Assembly (NCBI RefSeq): GCF_001548395.1
Contig: NZ_AP017367.1
Location: 2,827,001 to 2,891,000, forward strand
Direction of reading: 5' to 3'
Length of the DNA: 64,000 nt
Source of the DNA: Leptolyngbya sp. O-77
Lineage (GTDB): Bacteria > Cyanobacteriota > Cyanobacteriia > Elainellales > Elainellaceae
A model generated the notes under the pieces. That model had not been told where the DNA came from. It saw nothing but the letters and a program-made list of their open reading frames with translations, and searched no databases. The position numbers and the translations under genes were made by a program. Positions 54,718 through 63,897 of this stretch are shown piece after piece (position 1 is the stretch's first letter; each line of letters starts with the position of its first letter).

Positions 54718-55095
54718 AGGGGTTCAGAAGGGTTCCAAAACTTATGTGAGACCGTATGCCCGTGGGATAGTTTCGACTGCGTTGCATCGATGCAACGCCA
54801 AGTTTGACTCCAAACCTATCAGAATTGCTCTGAGAGTTTTGTTGATCCACGGAAGTTTTTTAGGTTTTGGATTTTGGGTTTTGGATTTTGGATTTCGGCT
54901 GTTGACGAGTGTTGACGATAGTCATGGGAAAGTTTGAACTATTCATCTCCAATCCCTGGGTTAAGTTTTGCGATCGCCCATAGTCATTCAGCAAAACCCT
55001 GGCATAACGTGTGGACAGCCTGGATTCAAGCCTGGATTCAAGCCTGGATTCAGCAGTTCACCCAGCATTCACCCAGCATTTGAGGCAATTGCCCT
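54718..55095. other. Divergent spacer with palindrome and tandem repeats
   Basis: 378 bp, no supported gene. It contains the palindrome at 54779-54798, T/G-rich TTTTGGAT repeats (54860-54895), three exact copies of AGCCTGGATTCA (55017-55052), and two of ACCCAGCATT (near 55059-55080), the last ones within 40 bp of the next start codon. Confidence 0.7.
54779..54798. promoter_or_regulatory. 20-bp perfect palindrome (possible operator)
   Basis: GCGTTGCATCGATGCAACGC is fully symmetrical and centred about 72 bp upstream of the nucleoside hydrolase start. Its length and position suit a repressor or LacI-like operator; the regulator is unknown. Confidence 0.45.
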
Positions 55096-58000
55096 ATGCC
55101 CTGCCCCTCTGTGGTTTTGCCTTGCGATGACGGCGATCGCCATTTAACCAGGGCGATCGCCCCGGTGCGTCAGCTAGCCGCCCCCGATTTTGAAGGGCTG
55201 GTGCGAGATGACCGATCGACGGGCAGTTCGCTGGAGCGCGACGAGGGTTGTGCTGCACAGGCTCGACAGGGGCGTAGGACGACGGTCTACGGCGGCGCGG
55301 CGGCAGCTAGAACCGCAGCGGCAACGCTGGCCACGCTCTTGCTGCTGGGGTCAGGTTTCAACCAGTCCGCGCTGGCCCAATCGGCCTCCCAGACCGTGCA
55401 GCCTGGCCGCAACACCCGCGTCACGCGCCAGGGCAATCGGCTGGATATCTCCGGCGGGCGGCGATCGCGCGACGGTCGCAACCTGTTTCACACCTTCCGC
55501 CAGTTTGGGCTGAGCCAGGGCGAAATTGCCAATTTTCTATCCACGCGGGAGGTTCGCAACATCCTCGCCCGCGTCAATGGCGGCAGTGCCTCACTGATCG
55601 ACGGCATTCTGCGCGTATCGGGCAGCAATGCCAATCTGTACTTGATGAATCCGGCAGGCGTGATTTTTGGGCGCAATGCACGGCTGGATCTAGCAGGTTC
55701 CTTTACCGCCACCACTGCCAGCGGCATTGGCTTTGCCAACGGCTGGTTTAGCGCTGTGGGCGATGCAGACTATGACACGCTAATCGGCAATCCGCAAAAT
55801 TTTGCCTTTGCGATCGCCCAGCCAGGAGCCGTTGTGAATGCGGGCGATTTAGCCGTTGCGCCAGGCAACCACCTGACCCTGCTGGGCGGCACCGTGGCTA
55901 ATACTGGCACCCTTTCTGCGCCAGAGGGAACCGTCACGCTGGCCAGCGTGCCCGGCCAAAACCGCGTGCGGATCAGCCAGACGGGCAGCCTGCTCAGCCT
56001 AGAGATTCAGCCCAGCGCCTTTCGCAATGGTCCCAACCCGCTGCCGTTCACCCCTGCCAGCCTGCCCGCGCTGCTGACGGGCGGCAACGTGACCCACGCC
56101 ACTGGGCTAACGGTCAACCCCGACGGCTCGGTATCCCTGACGGGTTCGGGGCTGCCGCTGCCTGCCGATCCGGGCACCACGATCGCCAGCGGGCGGCTGG
56201 ATGCCAGTTCCCCCAGCGGCACCGGCGGCGCAGTAAATGTGCTGGGCGATCGCCTCGCAGTCGTCAATGCCGAAATCAATACCAGCGGCGCGACGGGCGG
56301 CGGGCCGATCCAGGTGGGCGGCGGCTATCAGGGACGCGGTTCTGTGCCCAACGCCCGCCGCACCTACGTCAGCGCCGACTCCAGTCTGAATGCCAGTGCG
56401 ATCGCTACAGGCCACGGCGGCCCAGTCGTCATCTGGTCAGACGAGGCCACCGCCTTTTCGGGAACCGTAAGCAGCAGAGGCGGCAGCCAAGGCGGTAATG
56501 GCGGTCTGGTGGAAATTTCGGGTAAGCTCAGCCTGGGATTTGACGGAACGGTGGATGCCAATGCGCCCAATGGCCAGGCGGGGACGCTGCTGCTCGATCC
56601 GTTCAACATCACCATCAGCGACTTGCCCAACTCTCCGGGTGTGGGCGCGGCGCTGCCCGACATTTTTGCCGACGAGTTTCCGAACCAAAATATCAACGTT
56701 TCAGTCGATTCGCTGCTCGATTTTGGCGGCGATATTATCCTGCAAGCTGCTAATAACATCACCGTCATCGACGGGCTGGATTTGTTCCTTAGCGATACGG
56801 GGGGCGATGGCACGATTCAGTTCGTTGCCGATGCAGATAACAACGGCGCAGGCAGCTTTAGCATGGGCACAAACAATACCCTGACAACGGGGGGACGCAA
56901 TTTACTGATTTCTGGTGCATCGATTCGAGCCGGGAATCTCGACACAGGCGGATTTCTCTTTGAGACTACGGGCCAAATCAGCCTGCGGGCACCAGGCGAC
57001 ATTACCGCAGCACGGCTGAGTACGCAGAACTCGCTTGGCTTTGGCGCGGGCCCGGTAAACGTCATCAGCGAGCTAGGCAATGTCTCCGTCGAGTCAATCG
57101 ATACTCGCAGCATCCCAGGGCCCGAAATTCCGTCTGCTGAGGGCGCGGGTGGCAATGTCACGCTGAGGGGCGATCGCATCCAGGTGACGGGCATTATTGC
57201 CGATGCGAACCTCCCGGCACCAACCAGCATTGCCACCCAGGGTAGCAACCCCCTCAATAATGGCACCATTACCATTACCCACGCAGGCGGCCCCGATAAT
57301 TTCGATTTTGTCGTGGGTGCAGCGGGAACCCCCAACGGCACTCGTGGCAGCCTCTCGACTGGGATCAGCAGCATCAGCAACGACCAGTTCCCGGTCGAGT
57401 TCAACGGCAGCATCAACACAGCCACTCCTGGAATCACGATTAGTTCTGTCAACAGTGCCCCGACGCTCGACATTCTCAATTTCGACCAGGGATCGGGACA
57501 GCAGGGGCAAACGATTCGGATTTTGGTTAACAATCTAGGATTGTCAGCGAATGATGCTGACAGAGATACAATCGGTTTTCAAATTGCGGCGATCGCCCCC
57601 GGAGTCAGCATCACCCGCGACGGATCGCCCGTCGGGGTGGGAACCGTGATCAGCCCCAGCGACAGTCTAGACGTGACGCTGCCCAACACAGGCAATGACC
57701 TGACTTTTCTGCTAGACGTGTTTAGCGTCGTTGCAACCGACCCCAATGGCCAGGGCGGTGTCCTCAGTCGCTCCCCCGCTCGCCCGGTGCAGGTTAGTGT
57801 CCAACCCAGGTCGAATAATGGCGGTGGTAACGGCGGCGGCAATGGTGGCGGTAATGGCGGCAATGGCGGTGGTAACGGCGGCGGTACGGTACGTCCGCCT
57901 CAGCGCAACAGCACTGACAATGAATTCAACGAGGGCGAGGACGACTTTGGGGACGACTTTGAGGATATTGGTGTAATTGGTGACCCCTGGTTTCCCTCCA

Positions 58001-59265
58001 TTGAACCCGATATCTACTACTTTGAAGATGAATTTAGCAGTGAGTTCATTGAGTTCTTGGGGCTAGAGGCAACGCGGCCGTTGTCGCTGGCAGATGGACG
58101 GGCGATCGCCTACGCCATTGAACAAGTCACCGGAGTCCGCCCTGGTTTCGTCTATATCAGCTTTGTGCCGCCCCAGTCGGGCCTACTGCGCGAAAGCGTG
58201 CCGCCTCAAGACACCGATCAGCTTGAGCTAGTGGTCGTCACGTCGCAAAACACCCTGATTCGCAAGCGCGTCGAAGGCGCAACTCGGGCCCAGGTGATGG
58301 CGATCGCCCAGGAATTTCGCAACGAAGTCACCAATCCCGCAAATGTGCTGAACACCCGCTACCTGCGGTCGTCCCAGCAGTTATATCAATGGTTTGTCGC
58401 GCCCATCAAAGCCGAGCTAGACGAGCGCGAAGTCGAAAACCTGGTATTCTTGCCGCCCGCCGGGCTGAGAGCCTTGCCCTACGCCGCACTCCACGACGGT
58501 AAGCAGTTCCTAGTAGAGCAATACAGCGTCGGCCTCATGCCCAGCCTCAGCCTTACCGATACGCGCTACGTCGATATTCGCAATACTCAAATGCTGGCAA
58601 TGGGCGTGTCCAAAAGCACACAGGGTCAATCCCCCCTGCCATCGGTGCCCATCGAGCTAAACGCGCTGGTGCTAAAGCTCTGGCGCGGGCAGATTTTTCT
58701 AGACGAGCGCAGCACCCTGGCGAACCTCCGCGCCGCCCGTCAGCAGCAGCCCTTCGGCATCATTCACCTCGCTACCCACGCCGACTTTGTGGCGGGCAAC
58801 ATCGGCGCGTCCTACATCCAGTTCTGGGATGAGCGGCTGGGGCTGGATCAGGTGAAACAACTCGGCTGGAACGACCCACCTGTGGAAATGCTGGTGCTGA
58901 GTGCCTGCCGCACCGCGTTGGGCAATGAACAAGCCGAACTGGGCTTTGCCGGACTGGCCGTGCAAACGGGCGTGAAAACCGTCGTCGCCAGCCTGTGGTA
59001 CGTCAGCGATGCTGCCACCACTGCCCTGATGACCCGCTTTTATGAAAACCTGGCCACCTCTCCGATCAAAGCCGAGGCACTGCGTCAGGCTCAAGTCGCG
59101 ATGGCGCGGGGCGAAGTGGGCATCGACGAAGCGGGTCGCCTGCGCGGGTTGGGCAGAGTCGGCGACCTAATCTTACCTGCTAGCAGCAGTAGCGAACTGC
59201 GCGGGGCAAGCCCTGTCTCATCCTACTATTGGGCTGCCTTTACGATGATTGGCAACCCTTGGTAG
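55096..59265 (+). CDS. Secreted haemagglutinin-type protein with C-terminal CHAT protease domain
   Basis: A 1389-residue protein. An N-terminal extension of about 65 residues leads to a signal peptide (TAAATLATLLLLGSGFNQSA, cut after ALA). A filamentous haemagglutinin TPS domain follows (about 95-330; NLFHTFRQFGLSQGEIANF, ANLYLMNPAGVIFGRNARL), then a beta-helical stretch to about 800. A Gly/Asn linker (about 905-935) and an acidic stretch (EGEDDFGDDFEDIG) come next. The end is a CHAT caspase-like domain with His1228 (IIHLATHADF) and Cys1271 (LVLSACRTALG). Such proteins are exported by two-partner secretion; the TpsB pore is not in the window. The combination suggests a surface protease. The long pre-signal region might reflect a later true start. 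Confidence 0.9.
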   Translation: MPCPSVVLPCDDGDRHLTRAIAPVRQLAAPDFEGLVRDDRSTGSSLERDEGCAAQARQGRRTTVYGGAAAARTAAATLATLLLLGSGFNQSALAQSASQTVQPGRNTRVTRQGNRLDISGGRRSRDGRNLFHTFRQFGLSQGEIANFLSTREVRNILARVNGGSASLIDGILRVSGSNANLYLMNPAGVIFGRNARLDLAGSFTATTASGIGFANGWFSAVGDADYDTLIGNPQNFAFAIAQPGAVVNAGDLAVAPGNHLTLLGGTVANTGTLSAPEGTVTLASVPGQNRVRISQTGSLLSLEIQPSAFRNGPNPLPFTPASLPALLTGGNVTHATGLTVNPDGSVSLTGSGLPLPADPGTTIASGRLDASSPSGTGGAVNVLGDRLAVVNAEINTSGATGGGPIQVGGGYQGRGSVPNARRTYVSADSSLNASAIATGHGGPVVIWSDEATAFSGTVSSRGGSQGGNGGLVEISGKLSLGFDGTVDANAPNGQAGTLLLDPFNITISDLPNSPGVGAALPDIFADEFPNQNINVSVDSLLDFGGDIILQAANNITVIDGLDLFLSDTGGDGTIQFVADADNNGAGSFSMGTNNTLTTGGRNLLISGASIRAGNLDTGGFLFETTGQISLRAPGDITAARLSTQNSLGFGAGPVNVISELGNVSVESIDTRSIPGPEIPSAEGAGGNVTLRGDRIQVTGIIADANLPAPTSIATQGSNPLNNGTITITHAGGPDNFDFVVGAAGTPNGTRGSLSTGISSISNDQFPVEFNGSINTATPGITISSVNSAPTLDILNFDQGSGQQGQTIRILVNNLGLSANDADRDTIGFQIAAIAPGVSITRDGSPVGVGTVISPSDSLDVTLPNTGNDLTFLLDVFSVVATDPNGQGGVLSRSPARPVQVSVQPRSNNGGGNGGGNGGGNGGNGGGNGGGTVRPPQRNSTDNEFNEGEDDFGDDFEDIGVIGDPWFPSIEPDIYYFEDEFSSEFIEFLGLEATRPLSLADGRAIAYAIEQVTGVRPGFVYISFVPPQSGLLRESVPPQDTDQLELVVVTSQNTLIRKRVEGATRAQVMAIAQEFRNEVTNPANVLNTRYLRSSQQLYQWFVAPIKAELDEREVENLVFLPPAGLRALPYAALHDGKQFLVEQYSVGLMPSLSLTDTRYVDIRNTQMLAMGVSKSTQGQSPLPSVPIELNALVLKLWRGQIFLDERSTLANLRAARQQQPFGIIHLATHADFVAGNIGASYIQFWDERLGLDQVKQLGWNDPPVEMLVLSACRTALGNEQAELGFAGLAVQTGVKTVVASLWYVSDAATTALMTRFYENLATSPIKAEALRQAQVAMARGEVGIDEAGRLRGLGRVGDLILPASSSSELRGASPVSSYYWAAFTMIGNPW

Positions 59266-59305
59266 ACGCAGGAGTAAAAGCAGGATTTGCAGCAGCATGA
59301 TTGCG

Positions 59306-61182
59306 CTAGTTTTGCTTCAGGCTGCGCGGCAAAGTTGGCGTCGGTTTACTATTACGGCGAATCACTGTAAATTGCTGCAACGGGGCTAGCTCGATACCGC
59401 GCTCATAGCACTTGCCCTGAATATTTCGCCGTAGCTCGGACTCGATCATCTCGTCATCGCGGAAGTTATTCGTAAACACATTGATTTCGTAAATCACACC
59501 CTGATCTGCAAACTCAATGTTCCGCACAAACGGCTCTGGTTCGGGCAATACGTCCTTCGTTTCTTTGGCCGCCTCAACCAAAATTTCGTAGGCTATTTGC
59601 CAGGGCACGTCATATCGGAAACCAACTTCTACAAACACCATTGGCGGCTCGTCTTCTTCGTCTCTCATTGACCCGCCCTGACGAAAATTAGTCACCGTCG
59701 TACCCAGCACTTCTGCATTGGGAATGCTGGCGTAATAGTTTTTGTCAGTGAGAAATTCGAGTCACCAATAGCCCTTTTTCAACTACTGTCCCCCGCCACA
59801 TCACCAATTTCCACTTCGTCACCGAGCTTAAACGCGCGAGTATAGGTCAACAAGATGCCCGCGATGATGTTAGCAATGGCGGAACTAGAACCCAGCGAAA
59901 TCAGAATCCCCAAGAAGATTGAAATGCCCTGAAAGGCATCGCTGCCCGCTCCTGGCAAGTAGGGAAATGCAATGACTGCGAACAGCGCTAGGATGAGAAT
60001 CTGGGCAATGCGCTCGGTGGGAACCGCCCAATCTCGATCGAAGCCTGGAATGCTGAGATCTCCCTTGTCTATTTCAGAGAAGACAAACCTGGAGAATCGC
60101 ATTAAATAGATGGCTGCGTATCCTAAGATGACCAGGAAAATCAGCTTGGGTAGGTATCCCAGAAAGCCAAAAAATAGCTGGCTAAAAACCGAAAAAATAG
60201 ACGAGAAGATGCCGATTGAAACGGATTGGGTTGCCGGAAAAAACGAAAGAACTGTGTTGATAAAAATTGAGATCAGCGTCAGCAGCGCCACGATTCTGAG
60301 CAGCCCAGAAAACCGAATTAGATAGTTGGTTGCTTGCTGTGCTGACAGAAGCTCACGGCTACCCAAGCGCAGGGTGCGAATGCGAAATCGGTCGGAAGAT
60401 TCTATTTTTTGATCAATCCCCTTGAATAGACGATTAATCAGAGAGAACAGCAGCGCAAAAATGAGCGTGGCGATCGCCGCTTTGCCGAGTCCTGCCAGCA
60501 GCTTTTGGGGCGATCGCGTATTGCGATACTCAATCACACCGTCTTTAATTTCTTCGAGATGTCGTCGGGCCAGGGCTTCTCGCGGTATCTCGGCAACATT
60601 TGCATCTGCCTGGGTAACCGCCAGCAGCAGCTCTTCCCCTGCCAGAATTTGAGTCACCCCATTGTTGGGCAGGTCATTTAGCCGAAAGTCTTCTAGCGGA
60701 ATCTGGGAGTTTGTTGCCGCCGCCCGGATTGCTCTGGAGGCTTCGGTGGCTCGTTCGGCGCGGGATTTTGTGCCAATTGAGGCTTCCACGTTAAACAGAG
60801 GTTTGCCACCTAGGGTGACGGCTGCACCCTGAGTCGTTCTAGCTGCATCCTGCGGCTCAGGCTGCGGCTCGTCCGCAGGTTCCTCTGCTCTCGGCTCTGA
60901 TCGGGGCGCAAAGATTTCTAGACCATCAATCTCTAGCGCGTGGCTCGGTGCATCAATCAGATGAACAGGTGCAACCTGGCTACCAGTCAGCAAACCACTA
61001 GCCAACAAACTGGGGACAGCAACCCAAAGCAGCGTTAGAAACACAATGCCCAAGGCTTGCAGCCCAGATCTAATCCAGGGAGATCGGGCGTGCGATCGCC
61101 CATTCCATGAACCTATTTTCCTAGAAGCTTTCCAGGGTTTCTTCCTTAAAGTCAATTTTTGAAACAAACTCAAATTTCGCAT
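59306..61182 (-). pseudogene. Mechanosensitive channel MscS-family gene, frameshifted
   Basis: The N-terminal frame (from ATG 61182, or TTG 61206) encodes a signal-like helix, a periplasmic region, four to five membrane helices and the start of the MscS beta domain (YTRAFKLGDEVEIGDVAGD), then stops at 59779. The C-terminal frame resumes with EFLTDKNYYASIPNAEVLG, TTVTNFRQGG and runs to 59306. Removing one base near 59786 and adding about five near 59757 would give continuous AGDVVEKGLLVTRIEFLTDK. A lost copy of a CGAAT repeat would explain the second site. At least two lesions are therefore present. The intact product would relieve osmotic pressure in the inner membrane. Confidence 0.85.
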
Positions 61183-61485
61183 CTGAATCGCATTTTGATG
61201 AAACAACCAGGCTGTAAATTCAAAAAAGTATTCTAAAAAGCCAGGGATAAAAACAACTTCAATACGGACTAGAACAATACAGACTAAAACTTTGACAAAA
61301 TATCCTCTTTAGCCGCATCTTATGCAAGATAATTCTATGCAACATCTGCAACATCAAGTTAACCTTCAGAACCTTCCAAATCGCCCTGAAGTGTTACCTG
61401 GATTACATCAATCGCTCACAGATTGCGCGTTTAGGGATGCCCTGAGTCACGTCTGGGTTCAGTTTTTGTAGTGTATCAAGTTATT

Positions 61486-61998
61486 ATGCCGCGCGATCGC
61501 CTTCTGCCAATTTTACTAACCGCGCTGACCAGTCTTTTGTTTGCAGGCAGCTTCATTGCTGGAAAATTTACAACGGTCGAACTCAGCCCCATTTTGACTA
61601 CCTTACTGCGTTACCTGATTGCCCTAGTCTTTCTCTCCAGCCTTTTGATTCACCACAAACAATTATCACTGCTTGTGCAAACAAAGGATGTTTTTCTACT
61701 CGTATAGCTGGGCTTATTCGGCGTGGTCGGCTATCACTTTTTCTTCTTTCTCAGCCTGCGATATACGGCGATCGCCAACACTGCCATCATCCACGCCTTC
61801 AATCCCATAATCACGGGCATCGCGGCGGCGCTGTTTATTCGAGAAAGGCTGACGTTGCAAAACTACTTTGGCGAGGCGATATTGCTCCGCAACGCTGGCG
61901 CGATCGCCCTAGTGGGTGTGCTGGCGCTGCGGCTCAAAGGCAACCTCGGCAACTTGGTCGGGCTGCAAATCAACCGGGGCAATAGGCCGGGGCAATAG
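61486..61998 (+). pseudogene. EamA/DMT-family transporter remnant
   Basis: The first EamA repeat starts MPRDRLLPILLTALTSLLFAGSFIAGKFT, is interrupted by an in-frame TAG at 61705-61707 (FLLV-stop-LGLFGVVGYHFFFFLSLRYTA), and continues as NTAIIHAFNPIITGIAAALF. The frame then ends at 61998 after NLVGLQINRG, where a full-length protein would begin its second five-helix repeat. A 13-bp direct repeat CCGGGGCAATAGG lies at the truncated end. Both a nonsense codon and a missing C-terminal half make function unlikely. Confidence 0.85.
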
Positions 61999-62019
61999 GC
62001 TCTCGCCCTGAAATTTCGA

Positions 62020-62904
62020 TCAGGCGGCTGACTGGCGAAACTGCCCCGTGCCCCGCAGCGCATCCAGAAACACAAACACGGCGGGCGGATGCAGCACGTT
62101 TGCCAAGACCGCAGCGCCGATCACCCGCTCTAGCGGCACCGGGAGCGATCGCACCTGTACGCCATCTGGAATCGGCAGCGCCGCCAAGCGGGGCAAAATC
62201 GCCGCCCCCAAGCCCTGCGCCACCATGCTGACAATGGTGGAGTCTTCTTTGACCTCATAGGCCACCCGCAGCGTCTGACCCCAGCGCTCCCAGTGATCGC
62301 GCACGGCGGAGGTACATTCGGCGTAGTTGTAGAGAATAAACGACATGCGCGACAGCGCCTCCCAAGTGAGTGGATCTGGCACAGGTCGGCAACCCGGCGG
62401 CAGCAGCACCACAAACTCATCCCGCCCGATTTCCCAGGTGTCAAACTCTTCAGCGCGAGGCAGGGGCACTAGCCCGATATCCACAGCGCCCTCTCGGAGG
62501 GCTTGCTCCACCGCCAGCGGGTCGTCTTCCGTCAGCGTTACCTCGATCTGGGGAAAGCGCTGGCAAAACTGGGCGATTCGCGGTGGCAGCAGGTGGGTTG
62601 CCGCACTGCGGAAGGAAGCCAGTCGCACCCGCCCGCCCTGCAACCCCCGCGCCAAGTTCACTTCATAGTCAATCCGTTCTCGCGCCTGCAAAATCTGCTG
62701 CGCCTGCACCAGCACCCGCTCGCCCAGTTGTGTCGGGTGCGCTCCAAACCGGCCGCGAGTGAGCAGCGATACGCCCAATTCCTCCTCCAGCGCGGCGATC
62801 GCCCGACTCACAGAAGATTGCGACACATCCAGACGAAGCGCTGCGGTCGAAAAGCTGCCCAGTTCGGCCACTGCTACAAACACGCGCAACTGGTCAATGT
62901 TCAT
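62020..62904 (-). CDS. LysR-family transcriptional regulator
   Basis: A 294-residue LTTR. I place the start at ATG 62904 (MNIDQLRVFVAVAELGSFST), the standard N-terminus; the longer frame to 63000 is unlikely. The helix-turn-helix is ALRLDVSQSSVSRAIAALEEELGVSLLTR (about 20-48), followed by the linker helix and a two-lobed effector domain (VRLASFRSAATHLLPPRIAQ, VDIGLVPLPRAEEFDTWEIG, VSMVAQGLGAAILPRLAAL). The overall form recalls the CysB/CysL-like branch. It is divergent from the gene at 63093 across 188 bp, the classic LysR arrangement, so that gene is the likely target. Confidence 0.92.
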   Translation of the reverse strand: MNIDQLRVFVAVAELGSFSTAALRLDVSQSSVSRAIAALEEELGVSLLTRGRFGAHPTQLGERVLVQAQQILQARERIDYEVNLARGLQGGRVRLASFRSAATHLLPPRIAQFCQRFPQIEVTLTEDDPLAVEQALREGAVDIGLVPLPRAEEFDTWEIGRDEFVVLLPPGCRPVPDPLTWEALSRMSFILYNYAECTSAVRDHWERWGQTLRVAYEVKEDSTIVSMVAQGLGAAILPRLAALPIPDGVQVRSLPVPLERVIGAAVLANVLHPPAVFVFLDALRGTGQFRQSAA

Positions 62905-63092
62905 AAAAACTGCCCACTGAGCTACCCCTAATCTGACACACGGCGAAACGGTATAGCACGGAAAATCTGACACATCTATCCACTTTTTACATAGATGCAA
63001 CCCGCCTTAAGTTTTGTATCTGGCAAAAGCCCCGCGCTAGGGTAGCCAAAAAGCAGCATTGCACAGCCATACACCTTTCCCGCCAATCCACC

Positions 63093-63584
63093 ATGTTTGA
63101 TCTGATTTCCTACCGCAAATTCCGCGACACACCCAGCGTTCGGTTTTTCGACATCACCATTGCCAATTCCAACGCCCGCGACCTCGTGTTTCATGAGGGC
63201 CCCGCCGTCAGTCCCAACAACAGCGACGACGGACACTGGCAGTTTTATATGCACCCCAACCAGGAAGACAACCTGCTGGCGCTGTCGGGGGGTCGCACGT
63301 TCTATCTGGTGAACTTTTCCTGGGATTACCCATTCCATATCGTGCGGCTAGAGGCCAACGGCGAGATTTTGCGGATTCCGCCGGGGACGTTTCACCGCTC
63401 CGTGTCCGATCCCAACGGTTCCCTGGTGCTAAACCAGGCCGTGCGAACCGCCGCCGCGACAGTGGAAAGCGAGTTTCGCGTGTATAACAGTGGCGACATT
63501 CCCCGGCTGCTGCGCGTCACGTCGCAGTCTGCGCCACCCCCCAAAATGCACGGCTTTGACCGGGTACAACTGCGGGTTGCCTAG
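63093..63584 (+). CDS. Cupin-like protein of unknown function, likely LysR target
   Basis: A 163-residue protein. Its beta-rich centre looks like a cupin fold: DDGHWQFYMHPNQEDNLLALSGGRTFYLV is in the position of cupin motif 1, and GEILRIPPGTFHRSVSDPNGSLVLNQAVR, with the PPGTFHR turn, is in the position of motif 2. His and Glu residues that could bind a metal are present. No close named family comes to mind. A role in small-molecule or redox metabolism under control of the divergent LysR gene is inferred from position. It begins MFDLISYRKFRDTPSVRFFD; the ribosome site is not strong. Confidence 0.7.
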   Translation: MFDLISYRKFRDTPSVRFFDITIANSNARDLVFHEGPAVSPNNSDDGHWQFYMHPNQEDNLLALSGGRTFYLVNFSWDYPFHIVRLEANGEILRIPPGTFHRSVSDPNGSLVLNQAVRTAAATVESEFRVYNSGDIPRLLRVTSQSAPPPKMHGFDRVQLRVA

Positions 63585-63645
63585 TCTGAAGAACACAATC
63601 TCTTCTGAACCACCAGGTTTGGGCGGCACGGTTCGAGAGTTGTGA

Positions 63646-63897
63646 CTAAGGGCGATCGCGGCTGATGTGCTGCCCGTGGATATTGACCATGTAGGGCACG
63701 ATGTAGGTGAACAAAACTGCAGCCCAGCGATCGCCACTCATCCTCCGGTTTACAATCGCTGCGCCGTGGTTGATGATCAGCAAAATGGAGCCGACCGTGA
63801 GCGCGACTTTAATCGCCGTCGGCGCAAGCTGTGGGTCGAGCAGGCTCCGCCCGTAGGCTTTGAGCGATCGCACTAGCGAAGGAGAGGCAGGTTTCAC
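63646..63897 (-). CDS. nrtS: NrtS-like nitrate/nitrite transporter subunit
   Basis: An 83-residue membrane protein with two hydrophobic helices (LAPTAIKVALTVGSILLIINH and AAVLFTYIVPYMVNIHGQ). The pattern DPxLAPTAxKVAL, INHG near the end of helix 1, RWxAxLxTYxVPYxVxIHGQ in helix 2, matches NrtS, a small cyanobacterial transporter for nitrate and nitrite. The start is uncertain: GTG at 63897 gives MKPASPSLVRSLKAYG, and a GTG at 63873 is an alternative; neither has a clear ribosome site. Gene neighbours further left on the chromosome (nitrate assimilation) cannot be seen. Assigned by sequence pattern only. Confidence 0.7.
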   Translation of the reverse strand: MKPASPSLVRSLKAYGRSLLDPQLAPTAIKVALTVGSILLIINHGAAIVNRRMSGDRWAAVLFTYIVPYMVNIHGQHISRDRP

